From Kuschelorhynchus macadamiae (Eukaryota > Arthropoda > Insecta > Coleoptera > Curculionidae): a DNA stretch of 64,000 nt. How positions within the stretch are numbered: the stretch's first letter is position 1; the number at the start of each line of letters is the position of its first letter. The DNA is taken from the NCBI GenBank assembly GCA_030620095.1, contig JAUTXW010005178.1:1116001-1180000 (forward strand), given 5' to 3'. The notes under the pieces are model-generated. The model searched no databases. It was not told the DNA's origin and saw only the letters and a program-made list of their open reading frames with translations. Of this stretch, positions 58,212-64,000 are shown piece by piece. The translations under genes were made by a program, and so were the position numbers.

Positions 58212-58618
58212 GACGTATATACGCGCGAAATTCTGTAAATTAGTACAAGTGTATCGCTTGTCGTCGCGATCTAAACTGGCCCGCCGCGATGGACCGCTTT
58301 CAGTGTGACCAACCTAATACATTTCTGTGTAATATAAAATTATCGTTATCCCGCTGCGGTCCAATATCGCTGCCCGCCGCGACAGACCGCGTTTTGTGTG
58401 ACTAAGCCTTATTTGTTTCAGACAAACAACTTTTGAGACCAATTGTGCATAATTATGCCGCCCAACAAAAAAGGTCATTTTTATTGAACTTTGATAAAAT
58501 ATATTGACAAAATATACATGTATATGTTTAGTTCAAACCTTTATTGATAATATTAGGCAAAATAAAATAATTTTTTTCATCACCCCGCAACGATGATCAA
58601 AGAATTATTTTTACTTAC

Positions 58619-58634
58619 CTTGTCTTGCAGCCAT
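58619..58634 (-). CDS. piggyBac transposase, 5' mini-exon
   Basis: On the minus strand, ATGGCTGCAAGACAAG followed by donor GTAAGT gives MAARQ and the first base of an Asp codon. Joined to the acceptor at 55469/55470 it reads MAARQDKRYDPENEGD, a natural piggyBac-like N terminus. The intron (55470-58618) now holds the Harbinger element, so splicing would still remove it. Confidence 0.65.
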
Positions 58635-58831
58635 CGTGCAAACCGTTGAAATGTCAAAAAGTTGTAGTTCCCACATTGTCACAGGATGGCTCCACTAACA
58701 TCACACGTTACAAGAAACATGTCCATTATTATGCACTTTTCGTCTAAGCGCTAAAAAAATTTTTTTTCATGGAGAAAAAAATAGGTGAAAATTTTGTGCA
58801 TAATTATGCACACGGGGTCTCAAAGGGTTAA

Positions 58832-59022
58832 GGTAAATGACATAATTTCTTATGCTTGTTTAAATAATATTGTTTATATTATGTATCGGAACATTCCGTA
58901 GACAGACCAGTTGAGGTATGTAATTTTATTAAATATTTGCTTCAATTAATTTAAAGTTAAACATTTTTATTCCGTTGCGAAAAAGCCAATACAGATTTTT
59001 GTTTGTCAAACCTCTTGTTATG
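58832..59022. other. Short unique segment between piggyBac and the repeat array
   Basis: About 190 bp without recognised features. It ends in TCAAACCTCTTGTTATGTTAC, which resembles the end of the isolated unit at 53025-53045, so it may be part of a diverged unit. Confidence 0.35.
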
Positions 59023-59640
59023 TTACAGTGGTGTATTATTTGGAGTTAGGGTCCAGTAGAAAAAAAAAGTATTTTTAAGTAGTCGACGTTTCGCAACTTT
59101 ATTGTTGCATCCTCAGGACACAGTTTCTATATCCTGCATGAACCTCATATTATTAGTCTTTACCTACTCTGTTAGTCCCCCGATATTTCCTAGATATGTT
59201 TCTAGGATTTTCGTTAATGGTTCTCTTGTTATGTTAGAGTCGTGTATTATTTGGGGTTAGGGTCCAGTAAAGAAACAAAAAAACTTTTAAATTGTCGACG
59301 TTTCGCAACTTTATTGTTGCATCCGCAGGACACAAATTCTATATTCTGCATGAAACCCATATTATCAGTCTTTACCTATTACCTGGTAAGCAGATATTTT
59401 CCAGATATAAGTTTCTAAATGGTTTTCGTTAACGATCCTCTTGTTTTTATGTTAGAGTGGTGTATTATTTGGGGTTAGGATCCAGTAAAAAAAACTTTAA
59501 ATTGTCAGCGTTTCGCAACTTTATTGTTGCATTCTCAGGACACATATAGATTTTATATCCTGCATGAAAGCCATATTATCAGTCTTTACCTACTCCGTTG
59601 GTTCGCAGATATTTCACAGATTTTGTTCCTAAATGGTTTT
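59023..59640 (-). repeat. Tandem array of three Penelope pseudo-LTR-like units
   Basis: Three units of about 200-220 bp begin at about 59026, 59229 and 59452, each starting with GTGTATTATTTGG. Each contains TCGACGTTTCGCAACTTTATT (or the variant TCAGCGTTTCGC), TTGCATCCTCAGGACACA-like and CAGTCTTTACCTA elements and ends CTCTTGTTATGTTA or similar. On the minus strand CTGAGGATGCAAC, an AATAAA loop, then GTTGCGAAACGTC forms a 5-bp stem between the two halves of a hammerhead-like core. Confidence 0.65.
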
Positions 59641-59928
59641 TTCGTTAACAATCTTTTTAATAATAAAATATTGGTAGGAATCCAATATGATGGAACAAAT
59701 AAAAATGAAAAGACAGTTATATATATACACATATATACTGTGACTATGTACTGTACTAAATTGGGTCACACTTTACTATTCCTAACAAATGGAAAAAAAT
59801 CATAATGAGGGAAGTAACGGGTAAGAAATTTACCGATTTTTTTATTTTATGTTGACTTTCAATATTGCGATATATATTGTATATTGAACGATCACCAATA
59901 AAGAGTGCAGCTTTGTCACTTTCTAAGG

Positions 59929-59944
59929 CCACGAGCCGCCACTG
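59929..59944 (-). repeat. Solo hAT-type terminus
   Basis: On the minus strand CAGTGGCGGCTCGTGG, the same start as the termini at 18409 and 24784. No partner end or 8-bp duplication was confirmed. Confidence 0.4.
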
Positions 59945-59949
59945 CAGAG

Positions 59950-62840
59950 TTTATGATGTAATTTATCAAAAGATTTTATTGATATTTGGAAATATTAGAA
60001 AATCTGAAGGTGAAAATTCTCTTAAATTGTGATATAATGTGACACTGCACATAACGACAACGAGGGTTTGCCTGTTGCGAAGATACATTTTGATACGTAT
60101 ATGCGGTCACTGTATCTGAAAACAGATGTCGAATAAAAGCCATCAGCACTGATGGTCAGCGTCGAGTATGTTCCATGTGAAATGGCACTTACTAGTTATA
60201 AGTGGAACAGCTTTGTCGTTTTCAAATATTATCAAAATAAACAACACAGCCATACATAGGAAATTTCAGGAAAATGTTATACAATTTACACTACTTGAAA
60301 GTTTTTCTTTTTTGGCAAAAACGTTTTTGACGTTTTGCTTTTTTATACATAACAAATATCTATAATTTTGATTACTCTATATTTTTAAATATTTTCTACA
60401 TCAATGTTAAGTTGCAAAGTAATACTAGAGGTAACTCGAAAGTTTTTATATTTTGTTTTTAGATTTTCAGTCTCTTTTTATAATTATGTTGTTTAGCGTC
60501 TATAGAGTTAAGTAATTTAACATCACATATTTCCTATATTTTATATTATATATTTGTAACGAAGTTTAGTATTATTTTACCAAAAATTGTATATTTTTAA
60601 TTAAAATGAAACATTTTGATGGAAATTAGTTTTTCTTTTCGTCGTCTACTGATCGATTTACTGAAACTCGACGCACAAATCTTATCGAAAAGTGGCTTTG
60701 ATCAAATCCCTTAAATATTTCGTATACTGTGGATCGCAACCATCCAAGCAAAAGTTACTATCACGACAAAATCGTTCGAGTCGTTTTGGAGATGAGGGGT
60801 GTTACATTTTTCCCAAATCTCATATAAAATACAGTGTTAAAATACAAAATAAGCTAACATATTTAACGAATAGAAACAAGAAAAAGGTTTTATTGAAAGG
60901 GCCCGCAGATACTTTATTCACGATAATACAGAGTACTATATTGTAAACGTTTGCCCCATATCTCGGAACAAAGCTTTTTCAGAGCTATGTCTATATAAAA
61001 CTTTTCTTACAAGGTGAAGTACTATGGGTTAAATATGTTAAAAAAATATTCGTCATCCTGATTTGCCCAATCTGTTTTTATGGGACTTTAAAATGTATTC
61101 TTTCCCCGACTGCGCATGCAAAGCAAGATAATGTATTGAAAAGTGTATGTATGTGGGTGTGAATGGATGTATCTATTGTTTGTTACCATCTACAGGCTAA
61201 ATGCCTGGACCGATTTTTCATGAGTGAGGTATGAAGAGATTCGTCTATATCTCGTGAGTGATCTTAGCTACGTTTTTCTAAAAACAAAACCATAATTGAA
61301 ATGATTGAAGTTTTATTCAGTTTTGTCCAGCATAAAGAAATAAATGTTTTTATAATTGATCATGATAAATATCAAATTAAAGAGCTTACTAAGGTAATTC
61401 TAAATTTATACATATGCTGTTCTAGTATGTTATTGGTGTCTCACATATAAGCATGAAATAAATTTCACGCCTTGTAACATTAAGTAAGTTTTGTTATACA
61501 TTCTAATATAGAGCAATTTATAGTTTGTAAAAAGAGAATTGTAGGCTCTTTGAGACGCTCCAAAGAATGTTTTTATTTTGTTATGCCTAACTTTGCATAT
61601 TAAAACAAATTATGTTAATACAGGTACGATTTAAACGTCGAACGTAAAAAAAGAGTCAAAAATCAGGAACATGAACCTTATTGCCTTTAAACTTGTAGTA
61701 GAACAAGCTTTTATTCGCTTACAAAAAACATCAAAAGCAAGGGTTAGATGTAAACCTTAATACATTTACACTTGTGGATCAAGTGTAGAGGACAAAAATG
61801 TTAAATTATATTATTTACACCTTCAATAACCGTATTTTCTTAATGCATCTCTCTTTTTTTTCTTTTTTCTCATTTTCATGTTTTCTCAGTCCCACACCCA
61901 ATTGAAAGAAAAAAGATGTAGGGATGCAATTATAAAAATATTCTCAAATAATAAATCCGCGGACCTCATGCAGTTAACAAAAAAAACAATTTATCAGGTA
62001 TCAAGCTACAAAGAAACATCTATAAAGTCTATCACATTCAAAATGTCAAAAATCACATTGATAAGTTAATTATTCTACTTAAAATTGCATACCTAACACT
62101 TTATTCACCTAAATATTGATGAAGAAATCTAGATTCACTTTTATGCAAATACGACCGGAAAACTGACTAGAATAACCGTCTCCACAGCGGCAGACTCAAT
62201 AATAAAGACGCCAGTAAAGGAAGGCGGTTGCGAGAATGATCTTGATATTTTATAAGACGTTAAAAAATAAGTGAAATTTGTCCAAGTGAGGCTTGTATCC
62301 CAAGAATAAGCATTTGTACCTTACTATAACCTTTGGCTGATTCGTCCCTAATCTTGCCAAAATATTCAAAATAAAAATGCAAGTACATCAACGTAAAAAA
62401 TAAAAATATAAGCGCTTTCCAGTCATTGAAAATACCAGTGTAAGGTCTGCCGAACTACGGAAACTATGCGGAGAACAAATGTTCATTATAAATATTAAAG
62501 GTTCGAACAAGTTGAAAAGCCCCGCAAATTTTTCGAGTGCTTGCCTGTGGCACACAGTGCGATGTCTTTTTCGGCCCGGTCCCTTCATATGTTGCAACTC
62601 TAAGTCTGTTCTTTGTACTTTAGGTATGGCCACAAATATTTTGTTTTACGAAACTGGAAGGAACGACATAGTATCGCTGATGGTCACTATTGTGGAAACC
62701 GGCCTTTAAGCTTTGACGGTATTGTCAATGCTGACTTTGATTAACTAGTGATACATGTCAGAATGTCAAAAGAAAACGAGTTTTGGCCAGTGTAAAAATT
62801 ACGTCTTTATTTCCTCGCATTTTGGGATACAAATTTTAAT
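59950..62840. other. Unassigned stretch with dispersed-repeat signature
   Basis: No supported gene. At 61140-61270 the sequence GTGTATGTATGTGGGTGTGA, then CAGGCTAAATGCCTGGACCG and ATTTTTCATGAG resembles a common type of insect dispersed repeat, but no ends could be set. Opposed open frames at 62388-62709 overlap each other and show no domain. Confidence 0.4.
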
Positions 62841-62854
62841 ACGTTATCTTGACA

Positions 62855-62902
62855 ATGTCTTTTACAAATCTAGATAATCCAATGTTTTATCCGGAAGATT
62901 AC
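62855..62902 (+). CDS. Candidate first exon of a downstream gene
   Basis: ATG in good context (A at -3) reads MSFTNLDNPMFYPEDY and runs directly into a strong donor GTAAGT at a codon boundary (phase 0). No in-frame continuation exon could be found before the window ends, and the protein family is not recognised. The call rests on the ATG context, the donor and the protein-like composition only. Confidence 0.4.
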
Positions 62903-62909
62903 GTAAGTA

Positions 62910-64000
62910 CTAAAAACTTGAATATCATGAATCAATATATTCGAAAAACCATTCGAATAGTAGTGTAGTGGATAAGAATTATTTTAAAGCCTAGCTAGTT
63001 TATTGGCATATATTTTAATAATATAATTGGTATTTAAGAGTAAAAAACTAATATCCCTTTAATACGGGCTGCATTTAAATTTTCGATATCGCTATTTTAA
63101 TAGTAATTATATAAAATGTTCAAAATAAAACCACGTATTAAAAAGCTGTTGTTAGGTTATATACTTTTATTTTTTGACTTAAAAAAACCTAAAAATGAAA
63201 TAATGATTTTTAAGAGGGTACAAAATAGTGGAACTTTTTAACTTAAAAATGTTTGTGGCAATTAAAGGCCACTCTGCCAAACTACTATTTTGTTGGTGTT
63301 ATTAAATCATACTCATACTCATAGTTCTAATATAAGGATAGGTAGCCATAAAAAAACATCTGATCAACTTCCTCTTTTACAAATATAATTTGCCGAGAGT
63401 GTGATCGAACAATATTTTCAAAAACCTAACTGACTCACCTTCATCTGCAAGAAACTATGTCGATGCTGTCTACAAAACTTGAGCTAAGGCCAACATACCT
63501 CAAAAGGTATTTTATTATTCAACACTGCTCGAGACTAATTATATAAAAGTTGCTAACCCAAAGAATATCTTTCTAAATTTTTTTTTAATGTATGTAAAAT
63601 AATAATATGGGCATAAAATGTTACTATTTTGTTATATCAATGCGTCCTCAAATCCAACTGGATATCCGGTTTCACCGTCGTGGATAAAAACTCAAAGATA
63701 ATTTTGTAAAGACATTATTTTTACTTAAACAATGGAAATTCACCAAAAAGGGAAGAGTTTTAATTTTTTTTACGTTCTTCCCCATTTATGTATGCCATAA
63801 ATGGGAAATACCTGCATTTCATCCTTTTCCCTATTAGTGGAGAAAAAAGGGGGCAAAAGTCGCTTCCTTCTCGATTTTTTTTTGCGTTAGAACACACCGA
63901 TATATACCTCATTTTATTAAATGGATCATTGTACATACGAAATCACAAAATATTACTTTTTTTTGCGGCCTCGACTTTTTTTATTTACAAAAAACTGGAA
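62910..64000. other. No gene recognised
   Basis: AT-rich sequence. It would be the first intron if the candidate exon at 62855 is real. No exon, terminal repeat or microsatellite of note is seen. Confidence 0.4.

Larger units (their letters stand above)
55547..58409 (+). mobile_element. PIF/Harbinger element with two interlocked genes
   Basis: The terminal inverted repeats are about 32 bp and differ at only one position; the left end starts AGGCCTAGTCACACAAAACG and the right end is its inverse. TAT flanks both sides (55544-55546 and 58410-58412), a 3-bp duplication as in PIF/Harbinger. The element carries a transposase gene on + and a MADF-BESS gene on -, the usual two-gene content of the superfamily. 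High similarity between the repeats and nearly intact genes suggest a recent insertion. Confidence 0.93.
53611..58827 (-). mobile_element. piggyBac-like element
   Basis: It begins CCCCTTGAGACC and ends with the inverse of CCCTTTGAGACCCC. The flanking TTAA copies are at 53607-53610 and 58828-58831, which is the piggyBac target site. Subterminal palindromic TGCATAATTATGC motifs occur on both sides (about 53747, 58447, 58797), probably transposase-binding sites. It carries a broken transposase gene on the minus strand, whose intron is occupied by the Harbinger element at 55547-58409. Without that insert the element would be about 2.35 kb. Confidence 0.9.

Noticed and set aside
48721..59944. One giant hAT element between the CAGTGGCGG termini
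   Set aside because: Inner terminal sequences differ, flanks show no 8-bp duplication and the interval holds unrelated nested elements; treated as separate solo ends.
1..64000. CRISPR array, operon or prokaryotic gene cluster
   Set aside because: No regularly spaced short repeats, no ribosome-binding sites, and all supported coding sequence is eukaryotic and spliced or transposon-derived.

Overview
This is AT-rich, intron-rich nuclear DNA from an animal, almost certainly an insect and perhaps a beetle. The inference rests on GT-AG introns, metazoan-type protein sequence, and a mix of decayed CR1/Jockey-, I- and RTE-like LINEs, Penelope-like, hAT, piggyBac, PIF/Harbinger and Tc1/mariner remnants. 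The host species cannot be fixed from the sequence alone.

One complete host gene is readable: the large (alpha, R1) subunit of class I ribonucleotide reductase, RnrL/RRM1, on the + strand. Its eleven coding exons run from 14852 to 46724. They join in frame to 2,511 nt (836 codons plus stop), and the active-site, specificity-site and C-terminal redox residues are all present. A near-ideal E2F site lies about 125 bp upstream of the start codon, as expected for an S-phase gene. Its introns are long (intron 2 is 10.3 kb) and full of transposon debris. A second gene may begin at 62855, where a 16-codon candidate first exon ends in a clean splice donor; no later exon was found before the window ends.

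Layout: 1-14.7 kb is gene-poor, with diverged repeats, TA microsatellites, a Tc1/mariner scrap, a Penelope GIY-YIG endonuclease scrap, an I-like LINE 3' end and a short deleted hAT element. 14.7-47.4 kb is RnrL; its introns hold at least nine LINE fragments in both orientations, a decayed hAT transposase and two elements with long imperfect terminal inverted repeats. 47.4-51.6 kb is mostly unassigned, with one decayed Ser/Asn-rich reading frame. 51.6-59.7 kb is a layered nest of mobile DNA. 59.7-64 kb is unassigned apart from the candidate first exon.

The most striking region is 51.6-59.7 kb. A tandem array of a dispersed repeat family is followed by units resembling Penelope pseudo-LTRs. These are interrupted by a 507-bp element flanked by TTAA. 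The right-hand TTAA of that element is the left target site of a 5.2-kb piggyBac-like element. The intron of that piggyBac transposase gene in turn contains a 2.86-kb PIF/Harbinger element with terminal repeats of about 32 bp. The Harbinger encodes a DDE transposase and, on the opposite strand, a MADF-BESS protein. The two genes are interlocked: each has an exon inside the other's intron.
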